Shown: positions 27,869 to 36,964 of the stretch, piece after piece
How positions within the stretch are numbered: the stretch's first letter is position 1
How the letters are laid out: the number at the start of each line of letters is the position of its first letter
NCBI GenBank assembly: GCA_026005015.1
Contig: BPKG01000004.1
Location: 124,001-188,000 of the forward strand
Reading direction: 5' to 3'
Length of the DNA stretch: 64,000 bases
From: Burkholderiales bacterium
GTDB lineage: Bacteria; Pseudomonadota; Gammaproteobacteria; Burkholderiales; UBA6910
Notes under the pieces: generated by a model
What the model was told of the DNA's origin: nothing
The model's input: only the letters and a program-made list of their open reading frames with translations
Database searches by the model: none
Made by a program: the position numbers and the translations under genes

Positions 27869-29080
27869 CAAGGAGCGCGTCGCGAGCAGCCGCCGGCCGC
27901 AGGCCAGCGCCTCCCCAGCCGTCAGCCCGCCGGCTTTGCCGACCACGACATCCGCAGCACGGAAGAAGACCTCCATCTGCTCGGTCCAGTCTCACACGTA
28001 GAGCCTTCCCGGACACCGGCCGATCAGCGGGGCGAGCATGTTGCGCGCCGCTACGTTATGGCCAGCCAGCACGAGTACCTGCAGCCGACCTGGGCAGGCG
28101 AGCACACGTTCGGCGATGGCGTCCACCCCCAGGCCGAGGCCACCGCCCAGCACGAGCGCGACCGGGGCGTCAGGATCGAGGCGCAGGCGCGAGCGCGCCT
28201 CGCGCACGTCTGGTGGGTTGCGAAATCCCGGCATCAGCGGAATGCCGGTCGCCGACACCCGTGCGACCTCGCCGCCGGCGTTGCCGGCGCCGGCGATCGA
28301 CTCATGAGCGACGCAATGGCAATCGATGCCGGGCTGAAGCCAGAAGTCATGCATGCCGAAATCGGTCAACACGCCCACCGCGGGAAGGGCGAGCCCGCAG
28401 CGTATCTTGACAAACGAGGGCAGAGCGGCGGGGATCATTTGGGTCGTCACCACCACATCGGGCCTGAAAGCCAGCAAACGCGCGTACAGCCGCCACGCGA
28501 GATGAGTCCAACCCCATGCGATGAGGGCGTTCCGTGCCCGGACACGGCTCGCGCCGCCCATGCGCGCCGGTTCCCGGAATACCGCGCAAAACAAGCGAAA
28601 CAAAATCCGATCAACTGGCGCATAACGGCCGCCATCGGGCCTTGGCAGCGTCTCACCGATGCCTGCGGCAGTGAGAAATTCTATGCCCTCGGCAAGGGAC
28701 GGCGGCAGCGACTCGTCGCTCTCCAGGATCCGCCGCCAAGTGCGCTCCTCGAGCTGGAAGATGCGGTCGTAGAGCTCCGGACGCTCATGCACTAGCCTCA
28801 AGTAGGCCTGCCGCACGGCCTGGGCGACGCCTTCGTCCATCAGCGACCAGAAGTCGAGCGTTAGCACCTCGGAGCCAGGGCTGAGCTCTAGGAACGCTGC
28901 TTCCACCGCTTGGGCGGCCCTCAGATGACCCGAACCCAGGGTGGAGGTCAACAACATCAAACGCGGGGCGGGGCGGCGCGCCCCGCTATCGCGCACGAGG
29001 CGCCCTAACGTCGGCGCTGGCAACCAGCGCCTGACGATGCCACTGAGCGCCGTCTTCAACGCGAGCCGGCCAGTATTCAC
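27869..29080 (-). pseudogene. MurG/MGDG-synthase-like glycosyltransferase, broken
   Basis: Starting at a GTG (29080) that overlaps the methyltransferase stop, the product has the family opening RLMLLTSTLGSGHLRAAQAVE, then VGVLTDFGMHDFWLQPGIDCHCV and VLVLGGGLGLGVDAI. Translation stops at an in-frame TGA (27992-27994) after CPGRLYV. The same frame then resumes with a proper C-domain, DWTEQMEVFFRAADVVVGKAGG, followed by LTAGEALACG, until similarity ends near 27869. The nonsense codon and lost C-terminus indicate a decayed gene. The intact protein would transfer a sugar to a lipid acceptor. Confidence 0.75.
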
Positions 29081-30072
29081 TGGGCTATCCCGGAACGTTG
29101 CTGTCGGAGAGCACGCGAGTATAGCGAATCGAGCATGGCTTTCGCGCCAGCGAAACCGGATGTCTCGCATTTTTCGGATAGCGAACGCAACATGCGTTTC
29201 CACGCTCTCGCGTAGGGCCGCGGCGTCAGGTAATGGCGCAACGCCGTATGGTTCCAAACGATGCTCGAAACGCGCTCGTAGTTGCCTGGTATCCTGATCC
29301 CGGCGGAATCGTTTGCCTGGGGAACCCCCTGCTCGAAAAACATGGTGATATTTCCGCCATCGTTGGAGAGGGTATGACTTGTTTCCCGCAAGCCGACCCT
29401 TGCAGCCAGCGCACCCAACGTCGCGGCATTGAAGTGATACAGATGCGCCTCGTGAAACGTGCTCTTCGGGGACTGACAGGTCGCTTCAATGTTGGGCACC
29501 TCGACAACCAGAATGCCGCCCGTCCTCAGCGCGGGGCGAAGACGGGCCAGAACGGCAGCCGGATCTTCCGTGTGTTCCAAGACGTGCCACATTGTAATCA
29601 CGTCAAAGGTGTCGACTGGAAGCGGCACCTCTTGCACAAGCCCGAGTTCAATGGTCAGGTGGTACTCCTGGATGGCGTAGGCCGCATAACCTCTATTCGG
29701 TTCGATGCCGTACACGTCATGCCCGAGCAATTTCAGCAAGTAGAGGAATTCCCCGCCTCCGCTGCCCACATCCAGGATTTTCTTAGGCTTGGAGAGGAAA
29801 CAGCCGATCTTTTCGAATCGGGACAGGGCCACCTTCCCCGCGCGCAGGACATGTTTAGGCTTGGGATGATATGTCCCTTTATACGCGACGCGATACGCTT
29901 CTTCGTAAAACGGCTTTGGAGCATGCGGTCGGGGATCAGACCACACAAGACCGCACGCCTTGCAAATCACGGTCCGCAGTGATTTCCCGCTACGGCTTCG
30001 ATTCGAGAGAATCGCAATATCGGTCCCCCCACAAAGATTGCACGGAACCGAGCACGGCAGGTGCAATGTCAT
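29077..30072 (-). CDS. Class I SAM-dependent methyltransferase
   Basis: The 331-residue protein starts with a zinc-ribbon-like part (CNLCGGTDI ... VICKACGLVWSDPRP) and then a Rossmann methyltransferase domain: KILDVGSGGGEFLYLL (motif I), VYGIEPNRGYAAYA, and FDVITMWHVLEHTEDPAAVLARLRPALRTGGILVVEVPN. This layout is typical of methyltransferases in surface polysaccharide or lipid clusters. Its end overlaps the GTG of the broken glycosyltransferase by 4 bp, so the two were a coupled pair. The base composition is less GC-rich than in the flanking backbone. Confidence 0.82.
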   Translation of the reverse strand: MTLHLPCSVPCNLCGGTDIAILSNRSRSGKSLRTVICKACGLVWSDPRPHAPKPFYEEAYRVAYKGTYHPKPKHVLRAGKVALSRFEKIGCFLSKPKKILDVGSGGGEFLYLLKLLGHDVYGIEPNRGYAAYAIQEYHLTIELGLVQEVPLPVDTFDVITMWHVLEHTEDPAAVLARLRPALRTGGILVVEVPNIEATCQSPKSTFHEAHLYHFNAATLGALAARVGLRETSHTLSNDGGNITMFFEQGVPQANDSAGIRIPGNYERVSSIVWNHTALRHYLTPRPYARAWKRMLRSLSEKCETSGFAGAKAMLDSLYSRALRQQRSGIAQ

Positions 30073-30084
30073 CGCTAGCTTTCC

Positions 30085-30957
30085 TCACGGGTTGCAGTGC
30101 TCGCAGCAGCCCGGATCGGCGGCGACCCGGTCGCTGTAATGGCGCACTTCCCGGTGCACGCATTTCACGCAACCCAGCACTTCCCCCCGCGGCTCCCGCG
30201 TTGGCGCGCCGCAGTCCGCGCACGGCAACCCGGGCACGCGCTCCAGGACCCAGAAACCCGGCGTGCCGCAGGCCGGGCACAAGGAGCAAAGTTTTTTCGC
30301 CAGCTCCTCGGCCGCCAGGCGGATGTTGGCCATGCGCGTGGGATTGGCATGGGCGCGCACGTCGGTTTCGAGAAAAACCAAGCCGTTTGCCGATTGCTCC
30401 TGGGCCCAGAAAAAGGCCGCTTCGAGCGCTGCCCAGGAGGCGATGCCCTTACGGATACGCGGATCGTCCTCCCCCTGCGGGCGCACCACCAGATGGTGCT
30501 CTGGAAATTCTGCCGAGCGGGCGAAATCCTGCGCCTCCTCCCAGCTCGCCGCGAGCCGGTGGGCGAAGTTGGCACGGCCCTGCGCGCTGCCGACGATCTC
30601 CAGGCCACGCTCGTCGTCAATGAAAACCACCATCTCCACATTCCACGGAAACATCCCCGCGAAAGGATCCGGCCCGAACGAGCCCTCGCTGGCGAGCCCG
30701 AGGGGCAGCCCGGACAACTCCATGCCGATGCGCGCCTTCTTGCGCGCCGCTTCAAGCTGGGTGCCGGCGCGCGGAATCTCGCGCGTGAACGTGCCGAGCT
30801 GATCGGTATCGTAGCCCGCCACGCGTTCGACCCGGCAGCCGAGCACCGATTCAAGCGCTGGCGCAATCACCCGCTCCTTGCCGTGCTGGGTGAGCAGGGC
30901 GATGCGCCGGCCGGCGTAGTAGACGGTGCGGTGGGTAGAACGGTCAGTCGAAGTCAA
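30085..30957 (-). CDS. DUF6671 family protein
   Basis: From a TTG at 30957 with GGGAGAG upstream, the 290-residue product reads FTREIPRAGTQLEAARKKARIGMELSG and SEGSFGPDPFAGMFPWNVEMVVFIDDERG, recognisable DUF6671 features. The C-terminal quarter has several CxxC pairs (CPACGTPGFWVLERVPGLPCADCG; CVKCVHREVRHYSDR; CCEHCNP) that should bind zinc. It overlaps the upstream zinc-ribbon gene by 14 bp. The open frame reaches back to 31140 but that part lies within the upstream gene. Function unknown. Confidence 0.75.
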   Translation of the reverse strand: MTSTDRSTHRTVYYAGRRIALLTQHGKERVIAPALESVLGCRVERVAGYDTDQLGTFTREIPRAGTQLEAARKKARIGMELSGLPLGLASEGSFGPDPFAGMFPWNVEMVVFIDDERGLEIVGSAQGRANFAHRLAASWEEAQDFARSAEFPEHHLVVRPQGEDDPRIRKGIASWAALEAAFFWAQEQSANGLVFLETDVRAHANPTRMANIRLAAEELAKKLCSLCPACGTPGFWVLERVPGLPCADCGAPTREPRGEVLGCVKCVHREVRHYSDRVAADPGCCEHCNP

Positions 30958-31234
30958 GAATCTCTCCCAGCCAGGATTTGCGCCGCCGGCGGTGGCGTTC
31001 TTCGTCGTAGTAGCGCTCGCGTTCGCGCTCATATGGACTGCGGTCCGAAGCCGGATAAGCCTCGGACCGGGTGGATAGCGGCATGTCGCGCTCTTCGCGC
31101 ACGGCGCGCTCGATGAGCTTGTCCAGCTCGCCACGGTCAAGCCACACGCCCCGGCACTGGGGGCAGTAGTCGATCTCGATGCCTTGCCGATAGGTCATCG
31201 CCAGATTCGCGTCTTTGCACACAGGACATTTCAC
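30944..31234 (-). CDS. zf-TFIIB zinc-ribbon protein
   Basis: The 96-residue protein has a zinc ribbon MKCPVCKDANLAMTYRQG with the second pair in DYCPQCRGVWLDRGELDKLIERA, the zf-TFIIB domain family. The rest is a charged linker (YERERERYYDEERHRRRRKSWLGEILDFD). The family is common in bacteria and has no defined role. It is co-transcribed with the DUF6671 gene. Confidence 0.88.
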   Translation of the reverse strand: MKCPVCKDANLAMTYRQGIEIDYCPQCRGVWLDRGELDKLIERAVREERDMPLSTRSEAYPASDRSPYERERERYYDEERHRRRRKSWLGEILDFD

Positions 31235-31368
31235 CGCTTATCTCCTCTCGCATTGCTGACATGTTCATCCTCGACCGCATGCGGTTTCCCACCGTGCCCA
31301 GGTTCAGCCAGGTACGCGCCAGGACTTGGGCAAGGCTTGATGCGGCTCGCGCCACCAGCCGGCACTGG

Positions 31369-31716
31369 TCAAACCCAGTCATCACTGCCCTGCTGAAAAG
31401 GATGATTCAAAGGGTTGCGCCTGCGCTGCTGGTAACGTTCCAGCGTCCGTCGAGCGCGACTCACGGCCCGATCCACCGCGACGTAAAGGTCTGCTTCGAT
31501 ATCCTCGACGATGATGTCGGGCAGTCCATTCAGCCGAAGCTGCAACAGGCAACGCTTGTCCGCGCCACGCCGGGGGCCATTCACGTCCGCCAGGCGCACG
31601 GTGATGCGGCGCACGCAGTCTCGATACCGGGTCAAGGCGAAGCGCAACCGCCGTTCCACATGTGCACGCAGGCCCTCAGTCAGCGTGAAATCGCGCGCCT
31701 GAATATCGATCTGCAT
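31369..31716 (-). CDS. HPF/RaiA family ribosome-associated protein
   Basis: This 115-residue protein has the fold of short hibernation factors: MQIDIQARDFTLTEGLRAHVERRLRFALTRYRD, RITVRLADVNGPRRGADKRC and EADLYVAVDRAVSRARRTLERY. AAGAGGAAAC precedes the ATG. The family binds the 30S subunit and stabilises idle ribosomes. Downstream are the zinc-ribbon and DUF6671 genes, so all three may respond to stress or stationary phase. Confidence 0.85.
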   Translation of the reverse strand: MQIDIQARDFTLTEGLRAHVERRLRFALTRYRDCVRRITVRLADVNGPRRGADKRCLLQLRLNGLPDIIVEDIEADLYVAVDRAVSRARRTLERYQQRRRNPLNHPFQQGSDDWV

Positions 31717-31831
31717 GTTTCCTCTTCCGGAGCCGCTATTTCAACGCAGGCCGATTTTAGGCTTGCCAATTCACCAATAAAATTCGAATATTTTTTGTCT
31801 TTTATTCGTTAAAAACTGATTGTGAGCTCTT

Positions 31832-32740
31832 ATGCTGAACTACAAACAGCTTTACTATTTCTGGAACGTGGCCAAGGCCGGCAGCATCGTGCGCGCCGCC
31901 GAGCGGCTGCACCTCACCCCCCAGACCCTCAGCGGCCAGATCGGCGAGCTCGAACGCGCCCTGGGAACCGACCTGTTCCGGCGCGCCGGCAGGCGCCTCG
32001 AGCTCACGGCGGCGGGGCAGCTAGCCCTGTCCCATGCCGACGAGATCTTTCAAATTGGCAACGAGCTGGAGGAGTTGCTGCGCAACCGTTCCGGAAGCGG
32101 CGAACTGCCGTTTCGCGTTGGCGTGGCGGACGTGATTCCCAAATCCATCGCCTACCGGCTGCTCGCGCCAGCAATGACGCTCGCCGAACCTGTGCGCCTC
32201 ATCTGTCACGAAGACAAGTTGGAGCGGCTTTTCGCTGAGCTGGCCATTCACAAGCTCGACCTGGTGATCGCCGATCGGTCATTGCCTTCCGAGTTGGGGG
32301 TAAAAGGCTATAGTCACGCGTTGGGACGCTGCGCCCTCGCTTTCTATGCGGTGCCGGAGCTGGCAGCGCGCTATCGTGAGGATTTTCCGCGGTCCCTGAA
32401 CGCAGCGCCCTTGCTGATCCCGGGCGGCAGCGCGGCGGTGCGGGGACCCCTGGGGCGCTGGTTCAGCGAACGCGGGATCCAGCCGCGCATCGTCGGGGAG
32501 TTCGACGACACGGCCTTGATGAAAGCATTCGGGCAGGCGGGTGCCGGCGTTTTCCCCGCACCCGAGGTGATCGCCGGGGAAGTCCAGCACCAGTACGGCG
32601 TCGAAGTCGTCGGCCGAGTTGAGGAAGTCGCCGTCAGGTACCATGCCATCTCGGTTGAACGCCGACTCACGCATCCTGCCGTGGTGGCCGTCAGCCAGGC
32701 GGCAAAGCAGGAGTTGTTCGCAGAGAGTCCTTCTTCATAG
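31832..32740 (+). CDS. nhaR: LysR family regulator, NhaR-like
   Basis: The 302-residue protein begins MLNYKQLYYFWNVAKAGSIVRAAERLHLTPQTLSGQIGELERALG, the NhaR version of the LysR winged helix (residues 1-60), followed by an effector-binding domain. NhaR controls Na+/H+ antiport in E. coli, but no antiporter is adjacent. It diverges from the hpf gene across an AT-rich gap (31770-31815) and converges on the broken SulP gene, which it might have regulated; that is inference. Confidence 0.85.
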   Translation: MLNYKQLYYFWNVAKAGSIVRAAERLHLTPQTLSGQIGELERALGTDLFRRAGRRLELTAAGQLALSHADEIFQIGNELEELLRNRSGSGELPFRVGVADVIPKSIAYRLLAPAMTLAEPVRLICHEDKLERLFAELAIHKLDLVIADRSLPSELGVKGYSHALGRCALAFYAVPELAARYREDFPRSLNAAPLLIPGGSAAVRGPLGRWFSERGIQPRIVGEFDDTALMKAFGQAGAGVFPAPEVIAGEVQHQYGVEVVGRVEEVAVRYHAISVERRLTHPAVVAVSQAAKQELFAESPSS

Positions 32741-32844
32741 TACGGCGCCTCCCTCATCCGGGTCAGGCTAGAGAAGGTGGACTTGGGCAGCGATGGTCCA
32801 GGCGAAAAAGCGAGCACGAGTGTCGTGAGTTGGCAAGATCACCC

Positions 32845-34923
32845 TCACCCAGCCCGGGCCAGCAACGTCTGCATGGCCTGCTCCTTGGTATCGAATATGT
32901 TTTCCTTGCCCAGCAAGGCAATCAGACCGCCGACCTCGAACACCTCGCGCACCTGCTTCTTGAGGCTGCTGAATGCAAGGCTCACGCCCCCTTGCCGCAG
33001 ACTCTGCGCCAGCTCGCGGATTTTCTCCTCGCCGGAGGCGTCGATCCGGTTGATGCCGCTGCCGATGATCAGAATGGTATGGGCCTTGGGGAAGCGGGCG
33101 CGGGCTTCCAGCACAATGTCCTCGAAATAAGCCACGCTGGCGAACACCAGCGATCCGTCGAAGCGGATCGGCACCACGCACTCGCTTACCGGCTTCAGAC
33201 CGTGGGCTTCGATGCCCGCGAGCACGCCGTCCGGCCGGCGCCCCAGGATCTCCGCGCGCGGCTTCATGATCTTGACAAGATAGGCGAGCACAGTAAGGAC
33301 GATGCCGACCAGGATTCCGTTGGCGATGGCGGGGGCCATCGCCAACGTGGCCGCGAAAGTCACCAGGCCGATCACGGCGTCGCCGCGCTCCACCCGCCAG
33401 GCATGCACCAAAGGCTTCACCCGGATCAGGCCAAATACCGCCAGCATCACGATCACGGCCAGCACCGCCTCAGGCAGGTGATAGACGAATGGCGTCAGCC
33501 ACAGCAGCACCGCCACAACGGCCAGCGCGCTGATGATCGCGAATAGCCCGCTACGGGCGCCGGCCCGCGCGGCCAACGCCGAGCGCGAGAACGAGCCGCT
33601 AACGGTGTAGGCGCTGAAAAAGCTGCCGACGATATTCGCCAGCCCCTGGCCGATCAGCTCCTGGTTAACGTCCACGCGCTGCCCGGTCCTGGCGGCGATC
33701 GCCTTGGAAATCGAGGTCGCTTCCATGAACCCGATCAGCGCCATCACGAACGCCGCGGGCACGAGCGCGAGTAGCGCATCCCAGTGAATCTCGGGCATCT
33801 GGAAGGCGGGTAGGCCCGACGGGACCTGCCGACCACTGTCCCGCCCGCAGAAAAAACGATCCGCCCTTCCTTCGTTCCGGAAAAGCGCCAGCGTCGCCCG
33901 TCGGACATGACGCCGGGAGGAAGATGTCCTTCGCGGTAGAACAACGCAGCGCCACCGGTGTCTTGGGAGCGGTTCATGACCATGGCGTGCAGCTGGACTC
34001 GGTGACGATTGTTGCGCTGCTTGAGGTATTTGGCCTGCGCGCGCAGCGCTTCGATCTCCCCGCTGAGCAGCGCGATGCGTGCCTCGCGTTCCGCGCTCTC
34101 CTGCTGCGCCTGCAGGGCGCGCAGCTCCGCACCCTTGCGGGCGACAGCGGCCGCAAGCGACCCGAGCTCCGCCGTGGTCTCGAGATAGGTCTTGATCCGC
34201 CGCGCCGCCTCGGGATCAGCCACGGCCTCAAGTGGCATCTCGAGCCGCTGCTCGTATTCGGTCGCAGCGCTGATGGCGGTACAAGCGACCACGGCCAGCA
34301 GCACCGCTGGCAACCGCGGGACAAGCCGCTCGAGTCCCCGGATGAGCACGAAAGCGCCGAGGGCGAACAGCAGTGTGGGCAGGTGGGTCTGGGGCAGCTG
34401 CATCACAACCGCCCAGAGGTCGGACAGGTAGGAATCGCTGCGCGGCAAAGGAACACCGATGAGCTTGTTGAGTTGGGACAAGCCGATGATGAGCGCGGCC
34501 GCATTGGTGAAGCCCACCAGCACCGGGCTCGAGACGAGATTGACCAGGACCCCAAGACGGGCCAAGCCGAGCGCCACACGCAGCACCCCTACCATCAGCG
34601 CCAACAGGATGGATAGCTCGATAAATGCCGGGCTGCCGGGGCTGGCCAACGGGATCAACGCCGCAGCAGACATCAGCGAAAGCATGGCGGTCGGGCCAGT
34701 ATGCAGCTGGTTGCTCGAGCCCCAGAGGGAAGCCATCACGACGGGCACGAAGGAGGCGTACAAGCCATAGATCACGGGCAGCCCAGCGAGCTGGGCGTAG
34801 GCCATGGACTGCGGCACCAGCACCAGAGGCCACCGTGACGCCAGCGGCCAGGTCGGCGCGCAGCGTCTCGCGCGTCAAAGGAAACCATCTCAAAAAAGGA
34901 AACAGCGTCAAAAGCACAGGCAT
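32845..34923 (-). pseudogene. SulP family anion transporter with two frameshifts
   Basis: The N-terminus (MPVLLTLFPFLRWFPLTRETLRADLAAGVTVA) joins the next frame (LVLVPQSMAYAQLAGLPVIYG) only if one extra T near 34828 is ignored. Near 33835 one base is missing between VVG and VPSGLPAFQMPEIHWDAL. The three pieces rebuild a full SulP protein with a membrane domain and a C-terminal STAS domain (VVPIRFDGSLVFASVAYFED ... ILIIGSGINRIDASGEEKI). An unusual insert of about 120 residues with coiled-coil character interrupts the membrane domain. SulP proteins carry sulfate or bicarbonate; beside carboxysome genes, bicarbonate is plausible. Two indels suggest decay, or assembly errors. Confidence 0.8.
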
Positions 34924-35173
34924 ACTTTCATGTCATTGTCGCAGCCCGATGCCGGGCGCCACGGCCGGACGATGCGGCCCGCCTTGCGGAACCTCGATCG
35001 TACAGATGCATGGGCGGGCGGCCGGGCGCAAGGCATAAAGGGAGACCGGCGCAGCGTCCTCGCCGAGGAGATCGCTTCCCACCCTGGCCGAAGGAAGGCG
35101 CGATCAGTACAATGGAAGGCGCTTGGCCTGCCGAGACCGGTGGACCATCCGCTCGCGAACGACCTCGAAACCG
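34924..35173. other. Divergent sulP-mtnC gap
   Basis: The 250-bp gap between divergent sulP and mtnC must hold promoters for both. I see no clear operator, repeat or small gene in it. Confidence 0.4.
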
Positions 35174-35860
35174 ATGATCAAGGCTGTTGTCACCGACATC
35201 GAAGGCACGACTTCGGCCATTTCCTTCGTGACCGAAGCACTCTATCCCTACGCGCGCAAGCACCTGCCCGAATTCGTGCGCGCCCACGCCCGGGATCCGG
35301 AGGTACAACGCCAGCTCGCCGAGATCGGGCGCATCGTGGGCAAGGCGCTCTCCGTCGACGAGGCCATCGCGCAGCTCCTCGCCTGGATGGACGAAGATCG
35401 AAAGATCACTCCCCTCAAGACGCTGCAGGGGCTGGTCTGGGAGCGTGGTTTCGCCAGCGGCGAGTTGCGCGCTCATCTCTATGCGGACGTGGCACCGCAA
35501 CTCAAGGCCTGGAAGGCGAGCGGCATTCACCTGTACGTCTTCTCCTCCGGCTCGATCAAGGCCCAGCAGCTCATCTTCGCTCACACGCCGTACGGCGACC
35601 TCACGCCGCTTTTCTCCGGCTTCTTTGACACCACGACCGGGCCCAAGACCGAGCCGGATTCCTATCGAACCATCGCCCGCGTCATCGGCGAGCCTCCCCA
35701 CGCCATCCTGTTCCTCTCCGACGCCAAGCGCGAGCTCGATGCCGCGCGCCGCGCCGGGTTGCGCACCATCTGCCTGGTACGGCAAGGCATGGCCGAGCAC
35801 GGTGTCGCGCATCGCAAAGCCAGGAACTTCCACGCCATAGACGCCGCCATCCGCCCTTGA
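35174..35860 (+). CDS. mtnC: Acireductone synthase (enolase-phosphatase)
   Basis: The 228-residue HAD-family protein opens MIKAVVTDIEGTTSAISFV, where the second nucleophile-region residue is the Glu typical of MtnC. It continues with VFSSGSIKAQQLIF (HAD motif II) and ILFLSDAKRELDAARRAGLRT (motif IV). It performs the enolisation and dephosphorylation of the methionine-salvage pathway. Its usual neighbours mtnB and mtnD are not in the window. The product of the pathway's dioxygenase step depends on this enzyme. Confidence 0.94.
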   Translation: MIKAVVTDIEGTTSAISFVTEALYPYARKHLPEFVRAHARDPEVQRQLAEIGRIVGKALSVDEAIAQLLAWMDEDRKITPLKTLQGLVWERGFASGELRAHLYADVAPQLKAWKASGIHLYVFSSGSIKAQQLIFAHTPYGDLTPLFSGFFDTTTGPKTEPDSYRTIARVIGEPPHAILFLSDAKRELDAARRAGLRTICLVRQGMAEHGVAHRKARNFHAIDAAIRP

Positions 35861-35870
35861 TCTCCGCGCC

Positions 35871-36857
35871 TCAAGAGTTCCGCACCTCGGCGCGAGGGGC
35901 GCCCACGCGGTCCCAGATCCCGCTCAAAAGCGCTATCCCGTGCGCGCCGTGGCGCATGGCGGTCTCCAGCAGTTCGAGTCGCATGCCGCCGAGCGCGTAA
36001 ACCGGCAGCGGGTACCCGTGCACCAGGCGAGTGAACTTTGTCCAGCCCAGCCCCGGTTCTTCCGGGTGGGTCGCCGTGGGCAGCACCGGTGACAACGTCA
36101 CGAAATCGGCGCCGAGCGCCGCCGCTCGAGCAAGTTGCCGCGCATCGTGGCACGAAGCGGCCCACAGCCGGGTGCTGGGTGGCACGGACAGGCGCATGAG
36201 TCGGTCCGCCTGCAGGTGCACGCCATCGGCGCCCACTTTGCGGGCAAGCGTTTCGTCGCCATTGACAAGCACCCTGGCGCCGTACCGACGGGCCACCGTC
36301 ACCACGCGGCGTGCGAACTGGGCGAGCTGCTCGGGCGCCATGCCGGTTTCGCGCACCTGGATCAGGCGCAGCCCCCCCTCGAGCGCCTGCTCAAGGCGCG
36401 CCATGAACTCGGCCACGCCGTACTTGCCGGCGTTCGTGATGGCGTACACTGGCGGCAGGCGCAGGGCTTTCAGCAACTTTTCGTTCGCCGGCAGCAGCGG
36501 TCCGACGCTCGGAGCTTCCGGGTCCTCCCAGGATATCCGTTGCCCCTCGCGCCCGTGCGGCGTGCCGTGCCAGCCGAGCACCCGGAAGAAATGCAGCCGC
36601 ACGCGCTTGTCCGGATAGGCGTGCTCGTAGGTCAGCCACGGGTAGGCAGCGTCAAGCTCCACCCCGAGTTCCTCGCGCAGCTCACGCGCGAGCGCCTGCT
36701 CCGCCCGTTCGCCCGCGTCGAACTTGCCGCCCGGAAGCTCCCAGTAGCCGGCCGAAACTTTGCCGCGCGGCCGCTCGGCGAGCAGCACGCGACCGTCGCT
36801 GCGTTGCACGACGGCGACGGCAACGTCGATGACGGGCAGGCGTGCGGCGGCGCTCAT
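35871..36857 (-). CDS. MutT-ThiE fusion (Nudix hydrolase plus TMP-synthase-like domain)
   Basis: The 328-residue protein has an N-terminal Nudix domain with the box GGKFDAGERAEQALARELREELG (residues about 40-62) and a C-terminal TIM-barrel resembling thiamine-phosphate synthase (from about residue 135; VLVNGDETLARKVGADGVHLQADRL; LGADFVTLSPVLPTATHPEEPGLGW). This fusion is common in Beta- and Gammaproteobacteria; the MutT part cleans 8-oxo-dGTP and the ThiE-like part is of uncertain activity. Its ATG overlaps the stop of the 36-codon ORF by 4 bases. Confidence 0.9.
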   Translation of the reverse strand: MSAAARLPVIDVAVAVVQRSDGRVLLAERPRGKVSAGYWELPGGKFDAGERAEQALARELREELGVELDAAYPWLTYEHAYPDKRVRLHFFRVLGWHGTPHGREGQRISWEDPEAPSVGPLLPANEKLLKALRLPPVYAITNAGKYGVAEFMARLEQALEGGLRLIQVRETGMAPEQLAQFARRVVTVARRYGARVLVNGDETLARKVGADGVHLQADRLMRLSVPPSTRLWAASCHDARQLARAAALGADFVTLSPVLPTATHPEEPGLGWTKFTRLVHGYPLPVYALGGMRLELLETAMRHGAHGIALLSGIWDRVGAPRAEVRNS

Positions 36858-36964
36858 GGGCCGGACAAAGCCAGCCCCTTGACCGCCTCCAAGTCGGCGC
36901 TCAGCCGGCCGAAGGTGCGGACGGCATCGCTATCGCGGCTGGTCTGCGGAAGCAACTCCTTCAT
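36854..36964 (-). CDS. 36-residue ORF coupled at both ends
   Basis: From the ATG at 36964, overlapping the LysR stop in ATGA, the frame reads MKELLPQTSRDSDAVRTFG, then RLSADLEAVKGLALSGP, and stops at 36854 in an ATGA shared with the MutT-ThiE start. The exact fit between two genes with overlaps on each side suggests it is translated, perhaps to keep ribosomes moving from lysR to mutT. It could also be a gene remnant. No family is recognised. Confidence 0.5.
   Translation of the reverse strand: MKELLPQTSRDSDAVRTFGRLSADLEAVKGLALSGP

Noticed and set aside
27992-27994. TGA in the glycosyltransferase read as selenocysteine
   Set aside because: The family has no catalytic Cys/Sec there, no selenocysteine-insertion hairpin was evident, and the gene is further truncated downstream.
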